Assembly (NCBI RefSeq): GCF_001514205.1
Contig: NZ_KQ948770.1
Location: 1 to 64,000, forward strand
Direction: 5' to 3'
DNA: 64,000 bases
From: Streptomyces griseoruber
GTDB lineage: Bacteria > Actinomycetota > Actinomycetes > Streptomycetales > Streptomycetaceae
The notes beneath the pieces were generated by a model. The model was not told the DNA's origin. It ran no database searches and saw nothing but the letters and a program-made list of their open reading frames with translations. Each line of letters opens with the position of its first letter. The first letter of the stretch is position 1. This document shows positions 33,048-42,011 of this stretch, one piece after another. The position numbers and the translations under genes were made by a program.

Positions 33048-34622
33048 ATGGCTCGCGTCCGTGTCCGTTTCCGCGTCCCCCGTACGCGCCCCGCCCCCAC
33101 CCTGGAACTCGCGCCCCGCCCGCGCTCCTGGTCCCGCACCCTCGGCCTCGTCGCGGTCGTCCTGCTGGGCGCCTGGCTGGGCCTGCTGGTCGTCGGGAAC
33201 GTACGCGTACCGGTCGGCCCCATGAACACGACGATGACGCTGCGCCCCTCCCTCACCGGCGGCACCAAGATCAACGTCTCCCCGCTGGGCGCCCTCACCC
33301 TCGACAGCCACACCGCCCCGCTCCGCCTGGACGTCAACGTCGACCAGCTCGATCCCGCCCGTTCCCAGGCCCTCGTCGACCACCCCGAGCGCCTCTCCGG
33401 CCTCCAGGACGAGGTCGCCCACGACGTCGAGCACGGCACCCTCGACCTCGCCGTACGCTCCTGTGTCGCCGTCGTCTCCGGCGCCACCGCCCTCGGCCTC
33501 GTCGTCTACCGCCGCCCGCGCCGCGCCCTCACCGCCGGCGGCCTCGCCCTGGCCCTGCTCGCCGCCTCCGGTGCCACCGCGTACGCCACCTGGAACCCCA
33601 AGTCGGTCCTCGAACCCCGCTTCTCCGGCCTGCTCTCCTCCGCGCCCTCACTCGTCGGCAACGCCCGCAGCATCGTCACCGAGTTCGACGTCTACCAGCA
33701 GGAACTGGCCCGCCTGGTCACCAACGTGACCAAGCTCTACGACGTCACCTCGACGCTTCCGGCCTACCAGCCCGACCCCACCACGGTCCGCGTCCTGCAC
33801 GTCTCCGACATCCATCTCAACCCCGCGAGCTGGAAGATCATCGCCTCGCTGGTGGAGCAGTACAAGGTGAACGTGATCGTCGACTCCGGCGACACCATGG
33901 ACCACGGCACGTCCGCCGAGAACGGCTTCCTCGACCCCGTCGCCGACCTGGGCGCGCCGTACGTCTGGGTCCGCGGCAACCACGACTCCCGCGTCACCCA
34001 GAGCTACCTGGACCGCATCAAGAACGTGCACGTCCTCGACGACGGCCGCGCCGAGACCGTCGCCGGGCTGCGCTTCGCGGGCATGGGCGACCCCCAGTTC
34101 ACCCCCGACCGCTCCTCGGTGCCGGGCGCCGGGGCGTCCCAGGAGGCGGCGGGCGACCGTCTGGCGGAGGCGCTGCGCACCGAGACGGCCGCCGGGACCC
34201 CGGTCGACGTGGCCGTCGTCCACGAGCCCTCCGCCGCCCGCCGCACCGACGGCACGGTCCCGCTGGTCCTCTCCGGCCATCTCCACCACGAGCAGACGGA
34301 GGTGATGAAGAACGGCACCCGGCTGCGCGTGGAGGGCTCGACGGGCGGCAGCGGCCTGCGGGCCGTCGAGGGCGAGTACCCCGACCCCATCGAGGCGTCG
34401 ATCCTCTACTTCGACCGCGGCACCAAACGGCTCCAGGCCTGGGACGAGATCAAACTGGGCGGCCTGGGCCTGACGACAGCAGAAGTCAGCCGCCACCTCC
34501 CGAAGGAAAACCAGCCCGGGGCCTCCCCGGCCCCGCCCTCATCTCCTTCCTCCCCGCCCTCATCCCCCTCCTCTCCGCCCTCATCCCCCTCCTCCCCGCC
34601 CCCTTCCAGCCCCTCCCCGTAA
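33048..34622 (+). CDS. Membrane-anchored metallophosphoesterase
   Basis: A 524-residue protein. A first membrane helix at ~30-50 (LGLVAVVLLGAWLGLLVVG), a second pair at ~135-185, then an extracytoplasmic calcineurin-like phosphoesterase domain (~240-480). The metal motifs are VLHVSDIHLN, VDSGDTMDHG, VRGNHDS and LSGHLHHEQT. The last ~35 residues are an SSPSSPP repeat coded by C-rich tandem repeats (34534-34617). The likely reaction is hydrolysis of a phosphomonoester or diester outside the membrane; the substrate is unknown. The ribosome-binding site is weak. Not clearly part of an operon. Confidence 0.87.
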   Translation: MARVRVRFRVPRTRPAPTLELAPRPRSWSRTLGLVAVVLLGAWLGLLVVGNVRVPVGPMNTTMTLRPSLTGGTKINVSPLGALTLDSHTAPLRLDVNVDQLDPARSQALVDHPERLSGLQDEVAHDVEHGTLDLAVRSCVAVVSGATALGLVVYRRPRRALTAGGLALALLAASGATAYATWNPKSVLEPRFSGLLSSAPSLVGNARSIVTEFDVYQQELARLVTNVTKLYDVTSTLPAYQPDPTTVRVLHVSDIHLNPASWKIIASLVEQYKVNVIVDSGDTMDHGTSAENGFLDPVADLGAPYVWVRGNHDSRVTQSYLDRIKNVHVLDDGRAETVAGLRFAGMGDPQFTPDRSSVPGAGASQEAAGDRLAEALRTETAAGTPVDVAVVHEPSAARRTDGTVPLVLSGHLHHEQTEVMKNGTRLRVEGSTGGSGLRAVEGEYPDPIEASILYFDRGTKRLQAWDEIKLGGLGLTTAEVSRHLPKENQPGASPAPPSSPSSPPSSPSSPPSSPSSPPPSSPSP

Positions 34623-34702
34623 ACCGTTTTGGCGATCCCTCCCGCCATCCCATATGCTTCTCACGTCCCCGACGCGCTGAGAAGCGCGCAGGCGGGCCGA
34701 TA

Positions 34703-34775
34703 GCCCTCATCGTCTAGCGGCCTAGGACGCCGCCCTTTCAAGGCGGTAGCACGGGTTCGAATCCCGTTGGGGGCA
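34703..34775 (+). tRNA. tRNA-Glu (TTC)
   Basis: A 73-nt cloverleaf: acceptor GCCCTCA/TGGGGGC, anticodon loop CTTTCAA, T-loop TTCGAAT. First gene of a three-tRNA plus-strand cluster. Confidence 0.95.
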
Positions 34776-34813
34776 CGCAACATCGTGTGCGACACTGTCG
34801 TACACAACAGCTT

Positions 34814-34888
34814 GGTCCTGTGGAGCAGTTTGGAGTGCTCGCCACCCTGTCAAGGTGGAGGCCGCGGGTTCAAATCCCGTCAGGACCG
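34814..34888 (+). tRNA. tRNA-Asp (GTC), copy 1
   Basis: A 75-nt cloverleaf: acceptor GGTCCTG/CAGGACC, anticodon loop CTGTCAA. Identical to the copy at 40855-40929. Confidence 0.95.
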
Positions 34889-34893
34889 CTGAG

Positions 34894-34907
34894 GTTTCAC
34901 GTGAAAC
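34894..34907. other. parS centromere site (ParB binding)
   Basis: GTTTCACGTGAAAC, the exact 14-bp Streptomyces parS consensus, inside a perfect 20-bp palindrome (34891-34910). ParB spreads from such sites to organise and segregate the origin region, notably during sporulation septation; parS sites cluster around oriC. It lies in the spacer between tRNA-Asp and tRNA-Phe. I found no second copy in the window. Confidence 0.9.
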
Positions 34908-34912
34908 CTCGT

Positions 34913-34986
34913 GGCTGGGTAGCTCAGTTGGTACGAGCGATCGCCTGAAAAGCGATAGGTCGCCGGTTCGACCCCGGCCCCAGCCA
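34913..34986 (+). tRNA. tRNA-Phe (GAA)
   Basis: A 74-nt cloverleaf: acceptor GGCTGGG/CCCAGCC, anticodon stem ATCGC/GCGAT, loop CTGAAAA. It starts six bases after the parS core. Confidence 0.95.
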
Positions 34987-34993
34987 CTCAGAT

Positions 34994-35029
34994 CGAAAAC
35001 CCCCTCCGGTGATCCGGAGGGGGTTTTCG
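34994..35029 (+). terminator. Terminator of the Glu-Asp-Phe tRNA cluster
   Basis: A perfect 16-bp stem CGAAAACCCCCTCCGG/CCGGAGGGGGTTTTCG with loop TGAT; the T-run lies in the descending arm. One of the clearest intrinsic terminators here. Confidence 0.9.
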
Positions 35030-35065
35030 TCGCTCATGTAGCTCACAGAGAACCTAGGGGGGTTC

Positions 35066-36688
35066 TTGAGACGCATCGCACGAGGACTGGTCACGGCCGG
35101 CGCCGTCCTGTTCTCCACGCTCGCCATGCCCGTCACGGCGCACGCCGTGGGACCGAACGTGCTGCAGGCGTACAGCGACCAGGCCGACTGGTCGGTCGTC
35201 GACGTACGGCTCAACTACGGCAGCGAGATCGACAAGGTCACCGTGGATCTCCGCCCGGTCGGCAGCAGCGAGTCCGAGCCGCCGGTCGCCACGGTCACCG
35301 ACTTCAAGCAGACGTACTACGTCAGCCAGTGGGAGGGCGTCTGGTCCTCCCCGCCCGTCCACCTGGACACCCTCGGTGACTACACGATCGATGTCGAGGC
35401 CACGAACACGGCGGGCGAGACCACCGTCCAGAAGGACGCGGGCACTCTGCGCTACCGCAAGCAGCCCGTGTTCACGGACTTCGCGGTCACGCCGACCGAG
35501 CCGGACATCGAGCACAGGACGGTCACCGCCACGGGCGCCATGGTGGTCCGCGACCCGAGCACCCGGGAGACCTCGCCCTTCGCCGGCGCCACCGTGAACC
35601 TCGACCTCGGCCGCCTCGAGACCACCGCGGTCACGGACGAGAGCGGACACTTCTCCGCCTCCAGGGAGATACAGGAGGGCGGCTGGGCCCGTGCCCAGTA
35701 CGAGGGCGAGCCGGGCTGGGCGTACAGCCCCATCCGCAGCATCACGCCCAAGGCCGCTCCCACCCGCTTCATCCTCGACAGGACCGATTTCCACCTCACG
35801 GCCAACGACCCGCTCAAGGTCGGCGGGACCCTGGAGTACCAGAGCGGCGACCAGTGGAAGCCGCTGGCCGGCATTCCGGTCGAGATGGACTACAAGGACA
35901 GCTCCACCTCCCACGCGATCGACGCGACCACGGACGAGAACGGCCGCTTCACCCTGTCCACGTACGCGTACGGCAACACCACCTACGAGGTGGGCTTCCC
36001 GCCCTACCCGTACAACGCGTGGATCCAGCGCACCGCGCACGTCGACGTGAACGTGGCCGTCACCTCGACAACGCGCTTCCCCGAATTCACAGCCCGGCTG
36101 GACGAGTACGCCAACCTTGAGGTCACCGGCAGCGTCGACGTGGTCGGGAACTACTTCAGCGGCCAGGTGGCCGTCGACATCCAGTACTCGCCCAACGGCA
36201 GCACCGGCTGGACCACCAAGAAGACCGTGAAGACCAGCTTCGGCACACAGTTCATCGTCGACGACATTCCCGGGTACACGGACGGATACTGGCGGCTGCG
36301 ATACGCCGGGTCCACCACGAAGGACATCAAGGGCGGCACCAGCAAGCCCCTGCGCAGAAACCGCTCCCTCACCCGGATCAAGGGCGCGAACGCCTCTCCC
36401 GAACCGGTCCGCAAGGGCCGCACGATCACCGTCACGGGCGTGCTGCAGGAGGCGAAGCCCGGCACGACCGCGTGGAAGGCGTACGGCGGCAGGAAGGTGC
36501 AGATCCTCTTCCGGCCCAAGGGCACGAACACCTGGTACCTGATGACCACCGTCACCACCAAGACGAACGGTTCCTTCAGCAAGGGCTTCAAGGCCCAGAA
36601 GGACGGCACCTGGGTGCCCGTCTTCCTCTATCCCGACAGCAAGCACTTCGTCGGCAGCGGAACCGAGGACTACGTCGACGTTCGGTGA
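35066..36688 (+). CDS. Secreted multi-domain Ig-like protein of unknown function
   Basis: A 540-residue protein with a TTG start and AGGGGGG five bases upstream. The Sec signal peptide (~1-27, LVTAGAVLFSTLAMPVTAHA) has an AHA-type cleavage site. The rest has no catalytic motif: it is a chain of beta-sandwich-like segments such as LGDYTIDVEATNTAGETTVQ, TTDENGRFTLSTYAYG and TKTNGSFSKGFKAQKDGTW, the last resembling calcium-free Big/CNA-B repeats. Candidate roles are adhesion or wall decoration. It lies between the tRNA cluster and hrpA. Downstream (36690-36750) are degenerate GGCGGGTGCGGG repeats. Confidence 0.75.
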   Translation: MRRIARGLVTAGAVLFSTLAMPVTAHAVGPNVLQAYSDQADWSVVDVRLNYGSEIDKVTVDLRPVGSSESEPPVATVTDFKQTYYVSQWEGVWSSPPVHLDTLGDYTIDVEATNTAGETTVQKDAGTLRYRKQPVFTDFAVTPTEPDIEHRTVTATGAMVVRDPSTRETSPFAGATVNLDLGRLETTAVTDESGHFSASREIQEGGWARAQYEGEPGWAYSPIRSITPKAAPTRFILDRTDFHLTANDPLKVGGTLEYQSGDQWKPLAGIPVEMDYKDSSTSHAIDATTDENGRFTLSTYAYGNTTYEVGFPPYPYNAWIQRTAHVDVNVAVTSTTRFPEFTARLDEYANLEVTGSVDVVGNYFSGQVAVDIQYSPNGSTGWTTKKTVKTSFGTQFIVDDIPGYTDGYWRLRYAGSTTKDIKGGTSKPLRRNRSLTRIKGANASPEPVRKGRTITVTGVLQEAKPGTTAWKAYGGRKVQILFRPKGTNTWYLMTTVTTKTNGSFSKGFKAQKDGTWVPVFLYPDSKHFVGSGTEDYVDVR

Positions 36689-36791
36689 CGTCCACGGAGG
36701 CGGGTGCGGGGGCGGGTGCGGGAGGCGGGTACGGGAGGCGGCCCAAAAAGGTTCGCCACGTATTTGACCGGGATGAGATCCTGGATCGCGT

Positions 36792-39700
36792 ATGTCTACG
36801 CACCCTGCCCCCGCCCTCGGCGCCCTCGCCCCCCGTCTGACCGAGCTGTCCCTGCGCGACGCGCACCGGCTCGGGCGCAGGCTCGAAGGCGCGCGCAAGA
36901 TCCGCAAGCCGGAGGCCCGTGCCGCCGTCCTCGCCGAGATTGAGGCCGAGGTCGCACAGGTCGAGGAGCGGATGGTCCTGCGGCGCGACCGCGTCCCGGC
37001 CGTCACGTATCCCGAGCAGCTCCCGGTCAGCCAGAAGAAGGACGAGATCGCGGCCGCCATCCGTGATCACCAGGTCGTCATCGTCGCCGGTGAGACCGGG
37101 TCCGGCAAGACGACCCAGATTCCGAAGATCTGCCTCGAGCTGGGCCGTGGCGTCCGCGGCATGATCGGGCACACCCAGCCGAGAAGGATCGCCGCCCGTA
37201 CGGTCGCCGAGCGTGTCGCCGAGGAGTTGCGGACGCCGCTCGGTGAGGCCGTCGGCTGGAAGGTCCGCTTCACCGACCAGGTCAACCCGGACGCCACGTT
37301 CGTGAAGTTGATGACGGACGGCATCCTGCTCGCCGAGATCCAGACGGACCGCGAGCTGCGCGCCTACGACACGATCATCATCGACGAGGCCCACGAGCGG
37401 TCCCTGAACATCGACTTCCTGCTGGGGTACCTGGCGCAGCTGCTGCCGCGGCGGCCCGATCTGAAGGTCGTCATCACCTCGGCGACCATCGATCCCGAGC
37501 GCTTCTCCCGGCACTTCGGCGACGCCCCCATCATCGAGGTCAGCGGGCGGACGTACCCGGTCGAGGTGCGCTACCGGCCCCTCCTGGAGGAGGACTCCGA
37601 GGACGCCGACCGGGACCAGATCACCGCGATCTGCGACGCCGTCGAGGAACTCCAGGCCGAGGGCCGGGGCGACATCCTCGTCTTCCTCTCCGGCGAGCGC
37701 GAGATCCGGGACACGGCGGACGCGCTGGAGAAGAAGCAGTACCGGTTCACCGAGGTGCTGCCGCTGTACGCCCGGCTCTCGCACGCCGAGCAGCACCGCG
37801 TCTTCCAGCCGCACACCGGGCGCAGGATCGTGCTGGCGACCAACGTCGCCGAGACCTCCCTCACCGTCCCGGGCATCAAGTACGTCATCGACCCCGGCTT
37901 CGCCCGGATCAGCCGCTACAGCCACCGCACCAAGGTGCAGCGCCTGCCCATCGAGCCGATCAGCCAGGCCAGCGCCAACCAGCGCAAGGGCCGCTGCGGA
38001 CGCACCAGCGACGGCATCTGCATCCGCCTCTACACCGAGGACGACTTCAACGCCCGTCCGGAGTTCACGGACGCCGAGATCCTCCGTACCAACCTCGCCT
38101 CCGTCATCCTGCAGATGACCGCGGCCGGCCTCGGCGACATCGAGAAGTTCCCGTTCATCGACCCGCCGGACCACCGCAACATCCGTGACGGCGTCCAGCT
38201 GCTCCAGGAGCTGAACGCGCTCGACCCGGCCCAGAAGGACCCGCGCAACCGGCTGACGCAGACCGGCCGCAAGCTGGCCCAGCTCCCCGTCGACCCGCGG
38301 CTGGCCCGGATGGTCCTGGAGGCGGAGAAGAACGGCTGTGTCCGCGAGGTCATGGTGATAGCCGCCGCGCTGTCCATCCAGGACCCGCGCGAGCGCCCGG
38401 CCGACAAGCAGACCCAGGCCGACCAGCAGCACGCCCGCTTCAAGGACGAGACCAGCGATTTCCTGGCGTACCTCAATCTGTGGCGGTACGTCCGTGAGCA
38501 GCAGCGCGAGCGCGGCTCGTCGTCCTTCCGCCGGATGTGCAAGCAGGAGTACCTGAACTTCCTGCGCATCCGTGAGTGGCAGGACATCTATACGCAGCTG
38601 CGCACGGTCGCCAAGCAGATGGGCATCCCCCTCAACGAGCAGGACGCCGGCGCCGACAGCATCCATGTCTCCCTGCTCGCCGGTCTGCTCTCGCACATCG
38701 GTATGAAGGACGTGAAGGACGCCGGGGGGGAGGGCGGGAGGAACACGGCGAAGAACGAGTACCTGGGCGCGCGGAGCGCCAAGTTCGCGATCTTCCCCGG
38801 TTCGGCGCTGTTCAAGAAGACGCCCCGCTTCGTCATGTCCGCCGAGCTGGTGGAGACGTCCCGCCTGTGGGCCCGCGTCAACGCGAAGATCGAGCCCGAG
38901 TGGGTCGAGCCCATCGCAGGCCACCTCCTGAAGCGGACGTACAGCGAGCCGCACTGGGAGAAGGACATGGCGGCCGTGATGGCGTTCGAGAAGGTCACGC
39001 TGTACGGCGTACCGATCATCGCCCAGCGGAAGGTCAACTACGGCCGGATCGACCCGGAGACGAGCCGCGAGCTTTTCATCCGCAACGCGCTCGTCGAGGG
39101 CGACTGGCGGACGCACCACAAGTTCTTCGCCGACAACCGCAAGCTCCTCAGCGAGGTCGAGGAACTGGAGAACCGGGCCCGGCGCCGGGACATCGTCGTG
39201 GACGACGAGACGCTGTTCGACTTCTACGACCAGCGGGTGCCCGAGCATGTGGTGTCCGGGGCCCACTTCGACTCCTGGTGGAAGCGCAAGCGGCAGGAGC
39301 AGCCCGACTTCCTCGACTTCGAGCGGGAGATGCTCATCCGCGAGTCGGCGGAGGCGGTCACCAAGGCCGACTATCCCGACTCCTGGCGCCAGGGGCAGCT
39401 GAAGTTCCGGGTGACGTACCAGTTCGAGCCCGGTGCGGACGCGGACGGTGTGACGGTCCACATCCCCCTCCAGGTCCTCAACCAGGTCACGGACGACGGT
39501 TTCGACTGGCAGATCCCGGGCCTGCGGGCGGAGGTCGTCACCGAGCTGATCCGCTCCCTGCCCAAGCCGGTCCGCCGCAACTACGTGCCGGCGCCGAACT
39601 TCGCGAAGCGCTTCCTGGACCAGGCGGTCCCCCTTCAGGAGCCGCTCACCACCGCCATGGCCCGCGATCTCAAGCGCATGGTCGGTGTCCCCTTCGAGGC

Positions 39701-40760
39701 GGAGGACTTCGACTGGGCGAAGCTCCCCGACCATCTGAAGATCACCTTCCGGATCGTCGACGAGCGGCGGCGCAAGCTGGCCGAGGACAAGGATCTGGAG
39801 ACGCTGAAGCTGCGGCTGAAGCCGAAGGCGCGCCAGGCCATCTCCCAGGCGGCCGCCGCCACCGCCGTACGACAGGGTGGTGAGTCGCTGGAGCGCAAGG
39901 GGCTGACGGACTGGTCGATCGGCTCCCTGACCCGGGTGTTCGAGACGCGCCGCGCCGGCCAGCCGGTGAAGGCCTACCCGGCCCTGGTCGACGACGGCGA
40001 CACCGTCTCCGTACGCCTCTTCGACACGGAGGCGGAGCAGGCGGAGGCGATGTGGAAGGGCACCCGGCGGCTCATTCTGCGCAACATCCCGGTCAACCCT
40101 GCTAAGTTCGCGTCCGAAAAGCTCACGAACGCTCAGAAGCTCGCGCTGTCGGCCAATCCGCACGGTTCGATCCAGGCCCTGTTCGACGACTGCGCGATGG
40201 CGGCGGCGGACAAGCTGATCGCCGACTTCGGGGGGCCGGCGTGGGACGAGGAGTCGCACCGGAAGCTGTACGACAAGGTGCGCGCGGAGATCGTCGACAC
40301 CACCGTGCGGACCGTCGGGCAGGTGCAGCAGGTGCTGGCCGCCTGGCAGGCCTGTGAGCGGCGGCTGAAGGGCGTGCGCAGCCCCGCGCTGCTCGCGAAC
40401 CTGACGGATGTGCGCAAGCAGTTGGACGCCCTGGTGAAGCCCGGCTTCGTGACCTGGGCGGGGCTGCGCCGGCTCCCGGACCTCATGCGTTACCTGGTGG
40501 CCGCCGACCGGCGCCTCCAGCAGATGCCGACGGGGGTCCAGCGGGACACCACGCGCATGGAGAAGGTCCACGAGATGCAGGACGAGTTCGCCTGGCTCCT
40601 GGAGCAGCTGCCCCAGGGCCGGCCCGTCCCGTCCTCGGTCCTGGAGATCCGCTGGATGATCGAGGAGCTCCGGGTCAGCTATTTCGCCCACGCGCTGGGC
40701 ACGGCGTACCCGGTCTCGGACAAGCGGATCGTGAAGGCGATCGACGCGGCCGCTCCGTGA
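36792..40760 (+). CDS. hrpA: ATP-dependent RNA helicase HrpA
   Basis: A 1322-residue DEAH-box helicase. Walker A GETGSGKTTQI is near residue 100, DEAH in IIIDEAHERS near 195, SAT in VITSATIDPE, and motif VI QRKGRCGRTSDG near 400. HA2/OB-fold domains and the large HrpA-specific C-terminus (DUF3418-like, ~700-1320) follow, with IEPEWVEPIAGHLLKRTYSE typical of HrpA. Length fits the long HrpA group. HrpA processes mRNA and rescues stalled, collided ribosomes in E. coli. It is transcribed alone, with a terminator right after it. Confidence 0.94.
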   Translation: MSTHPAPALGALAPRLTELSLRDAHRLGRRLEGARKIRKPEARAAVLAEIEAEVAQVEERMVLRRDRVPAVTYPEQLPVSQKKDEIAAAIRDHQVVIVAGETGSGKTTQIPKICLELGRGVRGMIGHTQPRRIAARTVAERVAEELRTPLGEAVGWKVRFTDQVNPDATFVKLMTDGILLAEIQTDRELRAYDTIIIDEAHERSLNIDFLLGYLAQLLPRRPDLKVVITSATIDPERFSRHFGDAPIIEVSGRTYPVEVRYRPLLEEDSEDADRDQITAICDAVEELQAEGRGDILVFLSGEREIRDTADALEKKQYRFTEVLPLYARLSHAEQHRVFQPHTGRRIVLATNVAETSLTVPGIKYVIDPGFARISRYSHRTKVQRLPIEPISQASANQRKGRCGRTSDGICIRLYTEDDFNARPEFTDAEILRTNLASVILQMTAAGLGDIEKFPFIDPPDHRNIRDGVQLLQELNALDPAQKDPRNRLTQTGRKLAQLPVDPRLARMVLEAEKNGCVREVMVIAAALSIQDPRERPADKQTQADQQHARFKDETSDFLAYLNLWRYVREQQRERGSSSFRRMCKQEYLNFLRIREWQDIYTQLRTVAKQMGIPLNEQDAGADSIHVSLLAGLLSHIGMKDVKDAGGEGGRNTAKNEYLGARSAKFAIFPGSALFKKTPRFVMSAELVETSRLWARVNAKIEPEWVEPIAGHLLKRTYSEPHWEKDMAAVMAFEKVTLYGVPIIAQRKVNYGRIDPETSRELFIRNALVEGDWRTHHKFFADNRKLLSEVEELENRARRRDIVVDDETLFDFYDQRVPEHVVSGAHFDSWWKRKRQEQPDFLDFEREMLIRESAEAVTKADYPDSWRQGQLKFRVTYQFEPGADADGVTVHIPLQVLNQVTDDGFDWQIPGLRAEVVTELIRSLPKPVRRNYVPAPNFAKRFLDQAVPLQEPLTTAMARDLKRMVGVPFEAEDFDWAKLPDHLKITFRIVDERRRKLAEDKDLETLKLRLKPKARQAISQAAAATAVRQGGESLERKGLTDWSIGSLTRVFETRRAGQPVKAYPALVDDGDTVSVRLFDTEAEQAEAMWKGTRRLILRNIPVNPAKFASEKLTNAQKLALSANPHGSIQALFDDCAMAAADKLIADFGGPAWDEESHRKLYDKVRAEIVDTTVRTVGQVQQVLAAWQACERRLKGVRSPALLANLTDVRKQLDALVKPGFVTWAGLRRLPDLMRYLVAADRRLQQMPTGVQRDTTRMEKVHEMQDEFAWLLEQLPQGRPVPSSVLEIRWMIEELRVSYFAHALGTAYPVSDKRIVKAIDAAAP

Positions 40761-40766
40761 CGGTCC

Positions 40767-40812
40767 CTGTACAGAGGGTGAGTTCGACCAGCGGGCTCAC
40801 CCTCCTGTACAG
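40767..40812 (+). terminator. Terminator of hrpA
   Basis: CTGTACAGAGGGTGAG and CTCACCCTCCTGTACAG pair along 16 bp with one bulged base, seven bases after the hrpA stop. Confidence 0.75.
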
Positions 40813-40854
40813 TCCTTCTCGCAGCACAGCGCAGCACAAAGTGCCGCAAAGCCT

Positions 40855-40929
40855 GGTCCTGTGGAGCAGTTTGGAGTGCTCGCCACCCTGTCAAGGTGGA
40901 GGCCGCGGGTTCAAATCCCGTCAGGACCG
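40855..40929 (+). tRNA. tRNA-Asp (GTC), copy 2
   Basis: Identical over all 75 bases to the copy at 34814-34888; stands alone between two terminators. Confidence 0.95.
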
Positions 40930-40934
40930 CAGTG

Positions 40935-40968
40935 AAAGAGGCCCGGATCTTCGGATCCGGGCCTCTTT
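40935..40968 (+). terminator. Terminator of tRNA-Asp copy 2
   Basis: A perfect 15-bp stem AAAGAGGCCCGGATC/GATCCGGGCCTCTTT with a TTCG tetraloop. Confidence 0.9.
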
Positions 40969-41091
40969 GCGTGTCCGGGTTACGCCCCTGGCCGTGGCCG
41001 CATACTCGGCGGCTCCCTTGACGGCGTCACATTCGCTCGGTACCCCAGAACTCGGGGCACGTTCCCCGCGTGGCCCTCCTGGAGGTGGCAT

Positions 41092-41319
41092 ATGGCGGCA
41101 TCGGCTAGGCACGAGACGCGGGCGCTGCTCCGCGCGCATCTGTCGGCCGCGTCGTCGTACGGGCATCTGACCCGCCACTGTCCGATCTGCCACCGGCTGC
41201 TGCGGCTGGCCATGGATGGCGCTCCACGGGGCGTACAGGCCCCCGCAGGGGGCTTGGAGGAAGTCCTGGAGGAGGCCTTCGAGGATGCCCTGGAGGACGG
41301 AAGCTCCTCGACCGCGTGA
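41092..41319 (+). CDS. Small zinc-ribbon-like protein (DUF6274-type)
   Basis: A 75-residue protein with a strong GGAGGTGG ribosome-binding site. Basic N-terminal helix, then GHLTRHCPICHRLLRLAM with CPxC flanked by His (a likely metal-binding half-site or redox pair), and an acidic tail LEEVLEEAFEDALEDGSS. I recognise it as a small Streptomyces family found beside bldC (DUF6274 from memory). With only one CxxC and a His, metal binding would need dimerisation. Function unknown. Confidence 0.7.
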   Translation: MAASARHETRALLRAHLSAASSYGHLTRHCPICHRLLRLAMDGAPRGVQAPAGGLEEVLEEAFEDALEDGSSSTA

Positions 41320-41631
41320 TCAACGACGGTATCGACAGGGCCGGTTACGGCTCCTCCAATAGCGCAGGAGAACGCGCCGCAACAAGGCCACTGGCATGTG
41401 ACAGGCATCACGGAATAAGTTTTGGAACCGGGCGTTCTTACCCGTCTCCTACAACTGGTCAATTTAATATGTGCAATTGCACCACTGGGGAGGAAGGCCA
41501 CGGGACGCCCGGGGACCCCTGTGTCAGGTGCTTCCAGGAACCCCCGCACACCCTCCCCAGAGTCCGACAGGCTCGCTCACAGACCGACCAGATCCGACCG
41601 CGCAGGCGCCGTCGTGCGGCCTCAAGCGAAC
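41320..41631. other. Intergenic region downstream of the small zinc-ribbon gene
   Basis: About 310 bp. It holds an unusual AT-rich patch (TCAATTTAATATGTGCAATT) with the perfect palindrome GTGCAATTGCAC at 41471-41482. A Cys-rich open frame starts at ATG 41469 (MCNCTTGEEG...CVRC) but has no ribosome-binding site and crosses the bldC terminator, so it is not annotated as a gene. Confidence 0.4.
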
Positions 41632-41671
41632 AAAAAAGATCGCGCTGGACCCGGCGGAGTCCAGCGCGATC
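41632..41671 (-). terminator. bldC terminator
   Basis: On the minus strand: GATCGCGCTGGAC, an eight-base loop, GTCCAGCGCGATC, then six T residues. A textbook intrinsic terminator 118 bp past the bldC stop. Confidence 0.9.
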
Positions 41672-41788
41672 GACGACGTTCCCGATGGGCGAGGGGCCTG
41701 TTGGGGCAGGACCCACGTCGCTTGGAGCTAGGTTTCGGGCGTGCGCACAGGTTGGGGGACCTGGCGTATTGCCCGGTTATTCAGTTGT

Positions 41789-41995
41789 TCAGGCCTCGCT
41801 GCGCTGCTGCGGGATACCTGCCAGCAGCGCGCGGACCTCGGCCTCGCGGTAACGGCGGTGTCCGCCGAGCGTACGGATCGACGTGAGCTTGCCGGCCTTC
41901 GCCCACCGCGTGACCGTCTTCGGGTCCACGCGGAACATGGTGGCGACCTCAGCCGGGGTCAGCAGCGGCTCAGCATCAGGGGTGCGAGCGGTCAT
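41789..41995 (-). CDS. bldC: Developmental regulator BldC
   Basis: A 68-residue MerR-like winged-helix protein (LLTPAEVATMFRVDPKTVTR, then WAKAGKLTSIRTLGGHRRYR). It matches BldC, which lacks an effector domain and binds DNA as head-to-tail oligomers to hold back development. GAGGAGG is at 42001-42008. Neighbours are those of the S. coelicolor locus: hrpA-side genes on one side, a conserved hypothetical and vdh on the other. A hairpin lies just upstream of the ribosome-binding site. Confidence 0.95.
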   Translation of the reverse strand: MTARTPDAEPLLTPAEVATMFRVDPKTVTRWAKAGKLTSIRTLGGHRRYREAEVRALLAGIPQQRSEA

Positions 41996-42011
41996 GAGCG
42001 GCCTCCTCGGG

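Noticed and set aside
36764..36792. TTGACC as a -35 element for hrpA
   Set aside because: The matching -10 at 17 bases would put the transcription start inside the coding sequence.
36588..40691. 1367-codon minus-strand open frame
   Set aside because: Antisense of hrpA; composition rich in Leu, Val, Asp, Arg and no recognisable domain.
34703..40929. Integrated element between the two identical tRNA-Asp genes
   Set aside because: The tRNA copies are full length and functional-looking, but the DNA between them holds ordinary core genes (hrpA, tRNA-Phe) and no integrase or excisionase.
41469..41852. Cys-rich open frame starting MCNCTTGEEG
   Set aside because: No ribosome-binding site, runs through the bldC terminator and into bldC on the opposite strand; kept only as a note.
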